Shown here piece by piece: positions 37,629 through 45,286 of a stretch of DNA of 64,000 nt; the stretch's first letter is position 1, and each line of letters starts with the position of its first letter. Both the position numbers and the translations under genes were made by a program. The DNA is taken from assembly GCF_030159595.1 (NCBI RefSeq), contig NZ_BSKJ01000005.1, positions 149,141-213,140 on the forward strand, written 5' to 3'. Under the pieces are notes generated by a model that saw nothing but the letters and a program-made list of their open reading frames with translations, was not told the origin of the DNA and searched no databases. This DNA comes from Pseudomonas putida (lineage in GTDB: Bacteria; Pseudomonadota; Gammaproteobacteria; Pseudomonadales; Pseudomonadaceae).

Positions 37629-38414
37629 TTAGAGCTGCTGAGTAACGAACGACAGCATCTGGTCAGCAGTGGAGATGACCTTGGAGTTCATCTCGTAGGC
37701 ACGCTGGGTGGTGATCATGTTCACCAGCTCTTCCACCGTGCTGACGTTGGAGTTTTCCAGCGTCTGCTGCAGGGTAGTGCCAAAGCCGTTGAGGCCTGGG
37801 GTGCCGACCTGCGGCGCACCACTGGCGGCGGTTTCCAGGAACAGGTTGTTACCCATCGCCTGCAGGCCAGCCGGGTTGATGAAGTCGGCGGTCTGAATAT
37901 TGCCGATGACCTGCGCAGCCGGGTTGCCGGCGGTGGTGATCGACACGGTGCCGTCCTGGCCGACGGTGAAGGTCTGGGCGTCGTTCGGGACCACGATGGC
38001 AGGTTCCAGCGCCAGGCCATCGGCGTTGACGATCTGGCCGTCGGAGTTCAGGTGGAACGTACCGTCGCGGGTGTAGGAGACGGTGCCGTCAGGCTGCAGG
38101 ATCTGGAAGAAACCACGGCCATTGACGGCCATGTCCAACGGGTTTTCCGTGGTCTGCAAGCTGCCGGTCTGGAAGTTTTTCTGCGTGCCGACAATGCGCA
38201 CACCGGTACCCACCTGCAGGCCCGACGGCAGCTCGCTGTCCTGGGTAGACTGCGCGCCTGGCTGACGCTTGATCTGGTACAGCAGGTCCTGGAATTCGGC
38301 ACGATCACGTTTGAAGCCGGTGGTCGAGACGTTGGCCAGGTTGTTGGAGATGACCGTCAGGTTGGTGTCCTGTGCGGACAGGCCGGTTTTAGCGACCCAG
38401 AGAGCCGGAAGCAT
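37629..38414 (-). CDS. flgG: Distal rod protein FlgG
   Basis: FlgG makes the distal rod. The 261-residue protein has the rod/hook N-terminal motif NLANVSTTGFKRDRAEFQDL, then the FlgG-specific QPGAQSTQDSELPSGLQVG. The C-terminal segment is LENSNVSTVEELVNMITTQRAYEMNSKVIST. The length is standard. It lies 48 nt after flgF in the same unit. Confidence 0.97.
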   Translation of the reverse strand: MLPALWVAKTGLSAQDTNLTVISNNLANVSTTGFKRDRAEFQDLLYQIKRQPGAQSTQDSELPSGLQVGTGVRIVGTQKNFQTGSLQTTENPLDMAVNGRGFFQILQPDGTVSYTRDGTFHLNSDGQIVNADGLALEPAIVVPNDAQTFTVGQDGTVSITTAGNPAAQVIGNIQTADFINPAGLQAMGNNLFLETAASGAPQVGTPGLNGFGTTLQQTLENSNVSTVEELVNMITTQRAYEMNSKVISTADQMLSFVTQQL

Positions 38415-38462
38415 TTAGTGTTCTCCTCGTGCGCCTGATTTACGGCACCCGTTCAAATGTGG

Positions 38463-39203
38463 TTAGCCGAGTTGCAAAACACGCGCCATGGCTTCATCGC
38501 CTTCCTTGGCCGCGCTCATCATCTTGACGTGCAGTTCGAACTGGCGGGACAGCGCCAGCACAGAGGTCATCTCCTCGACAGCATTGACGTTGCTGCCCTG
38601 CAGGAAGCCTGATACCACCCGCACGTTGACGTCGGCATCGGCGGGTTGGCCGGACGTGGTGTGAATCAACCCGTCCTGGCCTTTGGTCAGGCCTTTGGTG
38701 TCGGGGTTGACCAGCTTGATGCGGTCGACCTCCGCCATCACGCGCGGGTCTTCACCCATGGAGCGGATGCTGATGGTACCGTCGGAGCCGACTTCGACCT
38801 TCTGCTCTGGCGGGATGGCAATGGGGCCACCGTTGCCGAGCACAGGCATACCGTTGCCGGCACGCAACACCCCGAGGGCGTCGATGTTCAGGCTGCCGGT
38901 GCGCACATACGCTTCACTGCCATCTGGCGCTTGCACGGCGATAAAACCGCTACCACTCACGGTCACATCCAGATCACGGCCGGTTTCCACCATCGGGCCT
39001 TCACTGAAGTCAGTGCCCGGGCGCTCGGTCATGGCAAAGGCACGCGCCGGAAAGCTGTCACCGAACACCGGCATCGAGCGCGCTTGCTCAAGGTCACGCT
39101 GAAAACCATTGGTAGAAAGGTTGGCCAGGTTGTTGGCATGCGCCTTCTGCGCCAGCGCGTTCTGGCTGGCCCCGGTCATGGCCACATAAAGCATCTTGTC
39201 CAC
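38463..39203 (-). CDS. flgF: Proximal rod protein FlgF
   Basis: FlgF is a proximal rod component. The 246-residue protein starts at a GTG (VDKMLYVAMTGASQNALA). GGAGA lies about six bases before this codon; the ATG two codons earlier is almost on top of the ribosome site. A much longer open frame to 39401 is not coding. Typical motifs are AHANNLANLSTNGFQRDL and the C-terminal NAVEEMTSVLALSRQFELHVKMM. It is the first gene of flgFGHIJKL, and a sigma-54 promoter lies about 60 nt upstream. Confidence 0.95.
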   Translation of the reverse strand: MDKMLYVAMTGASQNALAQKAHANNLANLSTNGFQRDLEQARSMPVFGDSFPARAFAMTERPGTDFSEGPMVETGRDLDVTVSGSGFIAVQAPDGSEAYVRTGSLNIDALGVLRAGNGMPVLGNGGPIAIPPEQKVEVGSDGTISIRSMGEDPRVMAEVDRIKLVNPDTKGLTKGQDGLIHTTSGQPADADVNVRVVSGFLQGSNVNAVEEMTSVLALSRQFELHVKMMSAAKEGDEAMARVLQLG

Positions 39204-39262
39204 AATCATTCTCCATTGCACTGGCGGCCGTTTGCCGTTCGCCGTTGCTCTACAGGGGCTAA

Positions 39263-39278
39263 AGCAAGTTCCGAACCA
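39263..39278 (-). promoter_or_regulatory. Sigma-54 promoter of flgFGHIJKL
   Basis: On the minus strand the sequence is TGGTTCGGAACTTGCT, with GG and GC ten bases apart and a perfect TTGCT box. Two bases differ from TGGCACG in the -24 region. It lies 60 nt before flgF, in agreement with the separate RpoN/FleR-dependent flgFGHIJKL unit known in P. aeruginosa. Confidence 0.75.
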
Positions 39279-39357
39279 ACTCGCCAAAAGCACGAAAAAG
39301 CCCATGAATACGGGCAGTTGAGAAAGCCCGGACGGTGACAGCCGCCGGTTATCCGGC

Positions 39358-39385
39358 GCCGCATTGCCGCTGACGGCAAAGCGGC
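39358..39385. repeat. Inverted repeat downstream of the small secreted-protein gene
   Basis: GCCGCATTGCCG and CGGCAAAGCGGC form a 12-bp stem with one mismatch around a CTGA loop. It begins 25 nt after the stop of the small gene at 39,410. No T-run follows, so its role as terminator is uncertain. Confidence 0.5.
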
Positions 39386-39409
39386 TTCGGTTTGCAGGCA
39401 AACCTGTGC

Positions 39410-39598
39410 CTACGGCAGGTCACGGCAACGCGCATTGTTGTAGGGCCCGGCAAAGCGCCTCCAGCCTTCACCTGGCGACCACTGCGAACACACCAGACGC
39501 CCATCCACAAGGCTTTCCCATCGCCAGTACGGCGCTGGCGCCGCCTGCAACTGACAGAGAAAAAATGCGACCAGCACCCCGACAAGCAGCTTTTTCAT
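39410..39598 (-). CDS. Small secreted protein of unknown function
   Basis: A 62-residue protein with a clear signal peptide (MKKLLVGVLVAFFLCQLQA, cleavage after QAA) and a mature part of about 41 residues. The mature part is rich in Trp, Arg and Pro and contains two cysteines (LVCSQWSPGEGW and NARCRDLP) that could form a disulphide. The start at 39598 has a strong GGAGGGG site. It lies between flgE and flgF, after the flgE terminator and before the flgF promoter, so it is probably not part of the flagellar operon. I do not recognise the family; it could be periplasmic. Confidence 0.7.
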   Translation of the reverse strand: MKKLLVGVLVAFFLCQLQAAPAPYWRWESLVDGRLVCSQWSPGEGWRRFAGPYNNARCRDLP

Positions 39599-39610
39599 CA
39601 CCCCTCCTGC

Positions 39611-39645
39611 AAAAACAACGAACCCCTTCACGAGAAAGGGGTTCG
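39611..39645 (-). terminator. Terminator after flgE
   Basis: On the minus strand a perfect 10-bp stem CGAACCCCTT / AAGGGGTTCG with a seven-base loop is followed by TTGTTTTTG. It starts 26 nt after the flgE stop and ends the flgBCDE transcript. Confidence 0.85.
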
Positions 39646-39670
39646 CCTGAACGCACTCAAACAATGACGA

Positions 39671-41425
39671 TCACGTCATCTGAATGATGGTCTGCATGAC
39701 GGTGCTTTCGGTCGAAATGGTCTTGGCGTTCGCCTGGTAGTAGCTTTGCGCCTTGATCAGATCAACCAGCTCCTGCGTGAGGTTGACGTTGGAGCCTTCC
39801 AGCGAGTTGGACTCGATCGCACCCAAGGTACCGGTTTTCGGCGAATCGATACCCGGAATGCCAGAGTTGTAGGTCTCGGTCCAACGGGTACTGCCGATTT
39901 GCTGCAGGCCCTGCTCGTTGGCGAAACTCGCCAGCGCTACCTGGCCAATGGCTCGGGATTGGCCGTTGCTGAAGGTGGCGAACAATACGCCCGTCGCGTC
40001 GATGCTCAGGTTGGACAGGATGCCCGTGGCATAACCGTCCTGGGACTGCGACATGCGCGCAGTTTCAGTGTTGTAGGAGGTGGTGCTGGCCATCGACATT
40101 TTCATGCCGGCAGCATCGCCCACCGCACCATTGGCACTCCAGTTACCCGAAGCATCTTCAGCTGCCGGCACCCAGCCAATCATGCTGAAGGTATTGTTGA
40201 CGACCGTGAACGAGGTGCCCGCCGGATGACCTGTGTTGTCGGCTGTCATCGAGTTGACCGAACCATCGCTGTTGAACGCGATCGTGCCCACCAGCGGTTC
40301 TGTACTCCCCGGATTGAACGGGTTACGCCCGTCAACGAGGGTGTACATGGTCCACTCGTTGGTACCCGTCTTGCGGTAGAACTGCTCCATGGTGTGTTCG
40401 TTGCCCTGACTGTCATACACCTTGGTCGGGAACGAGCGGGTATAGGTCGTATCGTCAGAAGGGTCGAACGGCTTGTTTGCCACCAAGGCTGGCGAGGTAA
40501 CACCCAGCGTCTGATTGGTACCTGCCGCGCCACTGGCAACCCAGTCACCATTGGCATCCTGAGCGGCCGGCACCCAGCCGGTCATGGCAAATGCACCATT
40601 GCTGACCGTGAACGACGCACCACTTGGCACACCCGTGGTGTCGGCCAGCATGGAGCTGATGGTGCCATCACTGTTGTAGTTGATGGTGCCGGCCAACGGG
40701 GTGGTACTGGCCGGGTCGAACGGGTTGCGACCATCGACCAGCGTGTACATGGTCCACTCGTTGGTATCGGTCTTGCGGTAGTACTGCTGCACTTCGTGCT
40801 GAACACCATCAGCATCCAGCACGGTACTGGTGCTGGAGCGCTGATAAGTGCTTGGGTCCGCAGGGTCGAACGCAGCCATGGCCGGCGGCTTGGTGTTGTC
40901 ATACACCAGGAAAGGAATCGAGGCCGCCGAGGAGTTCAGGTTGATACCCTGATCGATCAACGAGGTCGGTTTGGGCTGCAATGCCGATGTGTCGATTTTC
41001 AGGTCGGTCAGGCCGCTTTTCTGGATCTTGCCGGTGGCATCCGCCATGTAACCTTGCAGGCGCAGGCCATCGGAGGTCTCGACGAAGTTGTCCTTGCTAG
41101 GCTGGAAAGAACCCGCCCGCGTGTAAACCTTCGAGCCGTTGTCAGACAGCACGAAGAAGCCCTGCCCCTGGATACCCATGTCCAGCACGTTGCCCGTGGT
41201 GTTCACATCACCCTGGGTGAATTGCTGGGAAATGGCTGCCAGCCGCACACCATTGCCCACCTGGTTCTTGCCCACGCCCAGGCGGTTGGCACCCGCATAA
41301 ACATCCGCGAACTCGGCACGCGAGGACTTGAACCCCGTGGTATTGACGTTGGCGATGTTGTTGCCGGTGACATCCAGTTGTTTGTTGGCTGCGTACAGAC
41401 CGCTAAGGCCGATATTGAAAGACAT
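39671..41425 (-). CDS. flgE: Flagellar hook protein FlgE with internal duplication
   Basis: FlgE is the hook subunit. The protein has the conserved N-terminus (MSFNIGLSGLYAANKQLDVT, then ANVNTTGFKSSRAEFADVY) and C-terminus (NVNLTQELVDLIKAQSYYQA). At 584 residues it is longer than most hook proteins (about 400-460). The extra length comes from a tandem duplication: residues about 186-301 and 320-436 are similar throughout, with a register of 134 residues and an identical block TNEWTMYTLVDGRNPF at 221-236 and 355-370. Both copies also share SGW/IGWVPAA and NSDG. It is the last gene of flgBCDE. Confidence 0.97.
   Translation of the reverse strand: MSFNIGLSGLYAANKQLDVTGNNIANVNTTGFKSSRAEFADVYAGANRLGVGKNQVGNGVRLAAISQQFTQGDVNTTGNVLDMGIQGQGFFVLSDNGSKVYTRAGSFQPSKDNFVETSDGLRLQGYMADATGKIQKSGLTDLKIDTSALQPKPTSLIDQGINLNSSAASIPFLVYDNTKPPAMAAFDPADPSTYQRSSTSTVLDADGVQHEVQQYYRKTDTNEWTMYTLVDGRNPFDPASTTPLAGTINYNSDGTISSMLADTTGVPSGASFTVSNGAFAMTGWVPAAQDANGDWVASGAAGTNQTLGVTSPALVANKPFDPSDDTTYTRSFPTKVYDSQGNEHTMEQFYRKTGTNEWTMYTLVDGRNPFNPGSTEPLVGTIAFNSDGSVNSMTADNTGHPAGTSFTVVNNTFSMIGWVPAAEDASGNWSANGAVGDAAGMKMSMASTTSYNTETARMSQSQDGYATGILSNLSIDATGVLFATFSNGQSRAIGQVALASFANEQGLQQIGSTRWTETYNSGIPGIDSPKTGTLGAIESNSLEGSNVNLTQELVDLIKAQSYYQANAKTISTESTVMQTIIQMT
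40118..40870 (-). repeat. Tandem duplication within flgE
   Basis: Two coding copies, 40,523-40,870 and 40,118-40,468, are offset by 402 bases (134 codons). The protein copies share long identical stretches such as TNEWTMYTLVDGRNPF, with clear divergence between, so the event is not recent. The reading frame is kept. Confidence 0.85.
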
Positions 41426-41456
41426 GAATTCGCTCCTTTTGCCGCTTTAGCGGGCC

Positions 41457-42161
41457 TTAGATACCGATGGTTTGCACGTCGGAGAGGGAGACCTTGCCTA
41501 CACCGGCAAGGTTGAGCACCATTTCGCCTGAGGCACTGAAGCTGACGCTGGTTACCTTGGCCGGCAACAGCGTGCTCATTTGCACCGCCTTGCCATCGAC
41601 GGTGGTGCTTGCGGTGAAGGTATAGGTGCCTGGGTCCACCTTCTCGCCACTGCTGTTGGTACCGTCCCAGATAAAGTCGGCATAGCCGGCTTTCTGCTCG
41701 CCCAACTCGATGGTCTTGACCGTGTTGCCGTCCTTGTCCTTGATGGTGATCTTCGCGTCACTGATGGCCTGGGGCACGACGAACTGGGCATTGAAGCTTT
41801 CAGCGGTGTCAACCACGGCCTTGTCGTTCTGAACCACCACCGACCGCCCCACCAGCGACGATGCCTGAAGCGCCTGGGACGAAGCCATGGCACTAGTGAT
41901 GGAGCTGACCGAGTCGTTCAGCGAGGTAATACCTTCCAGGCTGCTGAACTGCGCCAACTGGGCAACGAACTCGCCGTTATCCTGCGGATCCAGCGGGTTC
42001 TGGTGCTGCATCTGGGTGACCAGCAACTGCAGGAAGGCATCTTTGCCGAGCGAGTCGTTGCCGGTCTTGGATGCGGTGTCCGTGGTCTTTTTCGTGCTGG
42101 TACCTACGCCCGACGCCGACAACACGTCATTGAGGTTCACACCGTTAGTATCGATTGCCAT
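41457..42161 (-). CDS. flgD: Hook-capping/assembly protein FlgD
   Basis: FlgD caps the growing hook and is discarded on completion. The 234-residue protein has the N-terminal signature DAFLQLLVTQMQHQNPLDPQDNGEF followed by VAQLAQFSSLEGITSLNDSV. A C-terminal beta domain with a FLG_D Ig-like segment follows (YADFIWDGTNSSGEKVDPGTY). It lies between flgC and flgE with short gaps. Confidence 0.96.
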   Translation of the reverse strand: MAIDTNGVNLNDVLSASGVGTSTKKTTDTASKTGNDSLGKDAFLQLLVTQMQHQNPLDPQDNGEFVAQLAQFSSLEGITSLNDSVSSITSAMASSQALQASSLVGRSVVVQNDKAVVDTAESFNAQFVVPQAISDAKITIKDKDGNTVKTIELGEQKAGYADFIWDGTNSSGEKVDPGTYTFTASTTVDGKAVQMSTLLPAKVTSVSFSASGEMVLNLAGVGKVSLSDVQTIGI

Positions 42162-42176
42162 GGTCTGAATTCCTTA

Positions 42177-42620
42177 TCACTGCCCCAGGGTCAGGACTTT
42201 CTGCATCATGGTCTTGGCCGTGTTCATCAGCTCGGCGTTGGTCTGGAACGCGCGACTGGCAGAAATCATGTCAGCCATCTCTTCGACCACATTGACGTTC
42301 GGGTAGTAGACGTAGCCGTCCTTGTTCGCCGCCGGGTGGTTTGGCTCGTAGCGTGCCTCAAGGGTGCTCTGGTCTTCGACGATGCCTTTTACCTGCACGC
42401 CCTGCCCTGCCTCGCCCTGATCTTCGAACAGCGACTGGCTGCTGCCGGCCTGTGCGTCCTGGAAGGTGGTGGCGAACACCGGGTGGCGAGCGCGGTAAGT
42501 CTGGTCGATGCTCGAAGACACGGTCTCGGCGTTGGCGATGTTGGACGCCACGGTGTTCAGGCGCGTGTTTTGCGCGCTCATGCCGCTACCGGCAATGTTG
42601 AAAACACTGGAAAGGGACAT
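42177..42620 (-). CDS. flgC: Rod protein FlgC
   Basis: FlgC is a proximal rod protein. The 147-residue protein starts MSLSSVFNIAGSGMSAQN at 42620, with GGGGAG seven bases upstream. The ATG at 42626 lies too close to that site. Typical motifs are NTVASNIANAETVSSS and the C-terminal PNVNVVEEMADMISASRAFQTNAELM. It is two bases from the end of flgB. Confidence 0.96.
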   Translation of the reverse strand: MSLSSVFNIAGSGMSAQNTRLNTVASNIANAETVSSSIDQTYRARHPVFATTFQDAQAGSSQSLFEDQGEAGQGVQVKGIVEDQSTLEARYEPNHPAANKDGYVYYPNVNVVEEMADMISASRAFQTNAELMNTAKTMMQKVLTLGQ

Positions 42621-42622
42621 GG

Positions 42623-43033
42623 TCATTCTCCCCGCAGGGCGGAAACCAGCCCTTTGAATTTACTGTTGAGCAATGTGAAACTGGCCTGGAAGCCAATGGC
42701 GTTTTCGGTGTAGTTCGATTGCTCGATCTGCGCGTCCACGGTGTTCTGATCGATCGACGGCTGCAGCGGCGTGCGGTACTTGAGGGTGTCATCAGCGGCG
42801 ATGGCGAGGCCTTCAGCTTCGATGTGCCGGCTGTTGGTACGGTCCATGGCGAAGCGGCCGCTTTGCTGCTTGCTGGTTTCGGCGGCGAGCACCGAAGAAA
42901 AGTCCATGTCACGCGCCTTGTAGTTGGGCGTGTCGGCGTTGGCGATGTTGTTGGCCAGCACTTCAGCGCGCTGGGCGCGGAAGCCCAGTGCCTTTTCGTG
43001 GATACCAAGCGCCTTGTCGAAGCTGATGCTCAT
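42623..43033 (-). CDS. flgB: Rod protein FlgB
   Basis: FlgB is the first proximal rod protein. The 136-residue protein starts MSISFDKALGIHEKALGFRA at 43033 and carries NNIANADTPNYKARDMDFSSVL. The C-terminal segment is QSNYTENAIGFQASFTLLNSKFKGL. The longer open frame to 43120 includes the promoter region and is rejected. It is first in flgBCDE, with a strong sigma-54 promoter 49 nt upstream. Confidence 0.96.
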   Translation of the reverse strand: MSISFDKALGIHEKALGFRAQRAEVLANNIANADTPNYKARDMDFSSVLAAETSKQQSGRFAMDRTNSRHIEAEGLAIAADDTLKYRTPLQPSIDQNTVDAQIEQSNYTENAIGFQASFTLLNSKFKGLVSALRGE

Positions 43034-43081
43034 GTCGGGGAAACCTTCAAAGGTTGACCGGAATTTCGTTGAGCAAGGTAT

Positions 43082-43097
43082 AGCAAGGGTTGTGCCA
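43082..43097 (-). promoter_or_regulatory. Sigma-54 promoter of flgBCDE
   Basis: On the minus strand the sequence is TGGCACAACCCTTGCT, matching both the -24 and -12 boxes of the consensus perfectly. It lies 49 nt before flgB. Confidence 0.9.
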
Positions 43098-43255
43098 ACG
43101 AGCGTAAAGCCCGGAAACATGGGCTTTCAAGGTAGCGTGCTGTCAGGGTGATGCCAGAAAAGCGGCAAAGGCCTTCCGCCTTGGGCGGCGAAAGCGGCAA
43201 TTGCCGGGCGGCAAAAGCGGCAAAACAAAAAATTGACGTCAGTGTTTCTCCAGTA

Positions 43256-43354
43256 CCGGCCTCTTCGCGGGTAAACCCGCTCCCACAGGGGTCTGCACAG
43301 CTTTCGAGTCTGGTGCGGTACCTGTGGGAGCGGGTTCACCCGCGAAGAGGCCGG
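43256..43354. repeat. Pair of inverted REP elements
   Basis: A 34-bp element (43,256-43,289) containing CCGGCCTCTTCGCGGG and CTCCCACAGG is repeated in inverted orientation at 43,321-43,354 with one mismatch, separated by 31 bases. The unit is the P. putida-type REP, and the convergent pair could form a very long hairpin. Confidence 0.88.
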
Positions 43355-43365
43355 AGCAGGCAAAC

Positions 43366-43397
43366 AAAAGGCCGGCAACTTTCGCTGCCGGCCTTTG
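43366..43397 (-). terminator. Terminator after cheR
   Basis: On the minus strand a near-perfect stem AAAGGCCGGCA / TGCCGGCCTTT with a loop of about eight bases is followed by TGTTTG. It lies immediately after the cheR stop. Confidence 0.8.
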
Positions 43398-43400
43398 TGT

Positions 43401-44228
43401 TTACTTGGCCTGGTAGATGATCCCCGGGCTGCACTGGACCATCTGGTAATGGTCCGGCAGCCCGTTCAGCGCCTCCGAGGCCCCCAGGAACAGATAGCCA
43501 CCCGGCTTCAGGGTGCTGTGAATACGCAGCAGGATGTCCTTCTTCACCTGCGCCGAGAAGTAGATCAGCACGTTACGACAGAACACGATGTCGAACTTGC
43601 CCAGGCTGGCATAGCTGTCGAGCAGGTTGAACGAGCGGAACTCGACGCGGCTGCGAATGGCCGGCTTCACCGCCCAGCGCCCCGGCCCCTTGGGGTCGAA
43701 ATAGCGTTGCAGGCGCTCCTGCGACAGGCCGCGGGCAATCGCCAGGCTGTCGTACTCACCGGTCTTGCAGTTGGTAAGCATGGTACCTGAGAGGTCGGTG
43801 GCCACAATCTGCGCGCCCATCTTCAGCTGGCCCAGGTTGCTGCGCTCGAACTCATCGATGGCCATCGAGATGGAATACGGCTCCTGCCCCGACGAACAGG
43901 CCGCCGACCACATGCGCAGGCGCTGGCCGGGGTTGTTGCGGATGAACTCGGGGATCACCTTGTTCTTCAGCACCTCGAACGGGTAGGTATCGCGAAACCA
44001 CAGGGTCTCGTTGGTGGTCATGGCGTCCACCACCTGCTCGCGCAAACCGCCGCGCGGCTGGGCCTGGATGCGCTGTACCAGCTCGCCCAGGCTCTTGATG
44101 CCCTGTTGTTCCATCAGCTTGTTGAGACGGCTGGAAACCAGGTACTGCTTATTCTCGCCCAGCAGGATGCCACAGGCTTTCTCCAGGAATACCCGGAACT
44201 GTTCGAAATCCAAATTACCCGTAGACAC
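43401..44228 (-). CDS. cheR: Chemotaxis protein methyltransferase CheR
   Basis: CheR methylates glutamates of chemoreceptors using SAM. The 275-residue protein has the N-terminal helical domain (MSTGNLDFEQFRVFLEKACG, then TNETLWFRDTYPFEVL). The catalytic domain has RMWSAACSSGQEPYS, IVATDLSGTML and FDIVFCRNVLIYFS. It has no extra C-terminal domain. It lies 51 nt after cheV, the same arrangement as flgA/cheV/cheR in other Pseudomonas. Confidence 0.96.
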   Translation of the reverse strand: MSTGNLDFEQFRVFLEKACGILLGENKQYLVSSRLNKLMEQQGIKSLGELVQRIQAQPRGGLREQVVDAMTTNETLWFRDTYPFEVLKNKVIPEFIRNNPGQRLRMWSAACSSGQEPYSISMAIDEFERSNLGQLKMGAQIVATDLSGTMLTNCKTGEYDSLAIARGLSQERLQRYFDPKGPGRWAVKPAIRSRVEFRSFNLLDSYASLGKFDIVFCRNVLIYFSAQVKKDILLRIHSTLKPGGYLFLGASEALNGLPDHYQMVQCSPGIIYQAK

Positions 44229-44279
44229 TACTGCCGCCTCTTTTCAATCACTGGTGCCGGGGGCCTGCCCCCGACTGCT

Positions 44280-45209
44280 TCAATGCGCTGCCTTGATCCG
44301 GTCGACCACCCGCTGGGCCAGGTCGTCCGGCTTGAACTTGGCCAGGAAGTCATCGGCACCGACCTTCTTGACCATTGCCTGGTTGAACACCCCGGAAAGC
44401 GAAGTATGCAGGCAGATGTGCAATTTTTGCATGCGCGGGTCGCTTCGGATCTCCGCCGTTAGCGTATAGCCGTCCATTTCCGGCATTTCAATGTCCGAGA
44501 TCATCATCAGGAACTCTTCTTCCGGCTTTTTGCCCTCGTCCACCAGCTGGCGCAGGTAGTTCAGGGCCTGTCGGCCGTCATTGAGCGCCACCACCTCCAC
44601 GCCCACGGTCTGCAGGCAGCGGCTGACCTGCTTGCGCGCCACCGACGAATCGTCGACGGTCAACACCCGCATCAGCACGGCCTTGTCCTGCACTTCGGCG
44701 TCGATCACCCCAGCCGATACCGATTCGGACGACGGCGATACTTCAGCCAGCACCTTCTCCACATCGATGATCTCGACCATCCGGTTATCCACCCGAGTGA
44801 CCGCTGTCAGATAGTGGTCACGGCCGGTACCCTTGGGTGGCGGATGGATCTCTTCCCAGTTCATGTTGACGATGCGCTCCACCGAGTGCACCAGGAAGCC
44901 CTGGGTCTTGGTGTTGTACTCGGTGATGATCACGAAGCTGTTGCGCGTGTCTTCCTGCAGCGGCCGCAATCCGGTAGCCATCGACAAGTCGAGGATCGGG
45001 ATGGTCGCCCCGCGAATGTTGGCAACGCCGCGCACCACCGGGTGCGCCTTGGGCAGCAGGGTCAGCGCAGGGCATTGCAGCACTTCCCTGACCTTGAACA
45101 CGTTGATGCCGTAAAGCTGCTCACCGTTGAGGCGAAACAGCAGCAATTCCAGGCGATTCTGCCCCACCAGCTGCGTGCGCTGGTTGACCGAATCCATAAC
45201 ACCCGCCAT
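44280..45209 (-). CDS. cheV: Chemotaxis coupling protein CheV
   Basis: CheV links receptors to the kinase CheA. The 309-residue protein has a CheW-like domain at about 15-160 (ELLLFRLNGEQLYGINVFKV, RGATIPILDLSMATGL) and a receiver domain at about 175-305 with acceptor D239 in MISDIEMPEMDG. The start has AAGGAG upstream. It is divergent from flgA, with 77 nt between the two coding regions. Confidence 0.96.
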   Translation of the reverse strand: MAGVMDSVNQRTQLVGQNRLELLLFRLNGEQLYGINVFKVREVLQCPALTLLPKAHPVVRGVANIRGATIPILDLSMATGLRPLQEDTRNSFVIITEYNTKTQGFLVHSVERIVNMNWEEIHPPPKGTGRDHYLTAVTRVDNRMVEIIDVEKVLAEVSPSSESVSAGVIDAEVQDKAVLMRVLTVDDSSVARKQVSRCLQTVGVEVVALNDGRQALNYLRQLVDEGKKPEEEFLMMISDIEMPEMDGYTLTAEIRSDPRMQKLHICLHTSLSGVFNQAMVKKVGADDFLAKFKPDDLAQRVVDRIKAAH

Positions 45210-45258
45210 GCCAGACTCCTTAATCTTTCAGCCTTTCGTTGCAACTCAGGTAGCGAGT

Positions 45259-45274
45259 CGGCACGGGCTTTGCT
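45259..45274 (+). promoter_or_regulatory. Candidate sigma-54 promoter of flgA
   Basis: The sequence CGGCACGGGCTTTGCT matches the consensus, with GG and GC ten bases apart. It lies only 13 nt before the flgA ATG, so transcription would start within about two bases of the start codon. In P. aeruginosa flgA belongs to the FleQ/RpoN class. Confidence 0.65.
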
Positions 45275-45286
45275 TTTTTGAGCGTC

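Larger units (their letters stand above)
43034..43400. other. 367-nt intergenic region between flgB and cheR
   Basis: No gene is seen. From flgB towards cheR it holds the sigma-54 promoter of flgB and a stem AAAGCCC/GGGCTTT near 43,106-43,127. Next come five copies of a GCGGCAAA-like octamer between 43,162 and 43,224, an AACAAAAAATTGAC element at 43,224-43,237 that resembles a FleQ box, and a pair of inverted REP elements. The cheR terminator is last. Confidence 0.8.

Noticed and set aside
35931..38438. An 835-codon plus-strand open frame opposite flgI, flgH and flgG
   Set aside because: The minus-strand genes are certain; the long antisense frame is a codon-bias effect and its His/Gly/Val-rich product is unlike any family.
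43106..43127. AAAGCCC/GGGCTTT stem upstream of the flgB promoter as a terminator
   Set aside because: No T-run in either direction and no transcript clearly ends there; the cheR terminator is at 43,366.
43162..43224. The GCGGCAAA units as a CRISPR array
   Set aside because: Units are eight bases with irregular short spacing and there are no cas genes.
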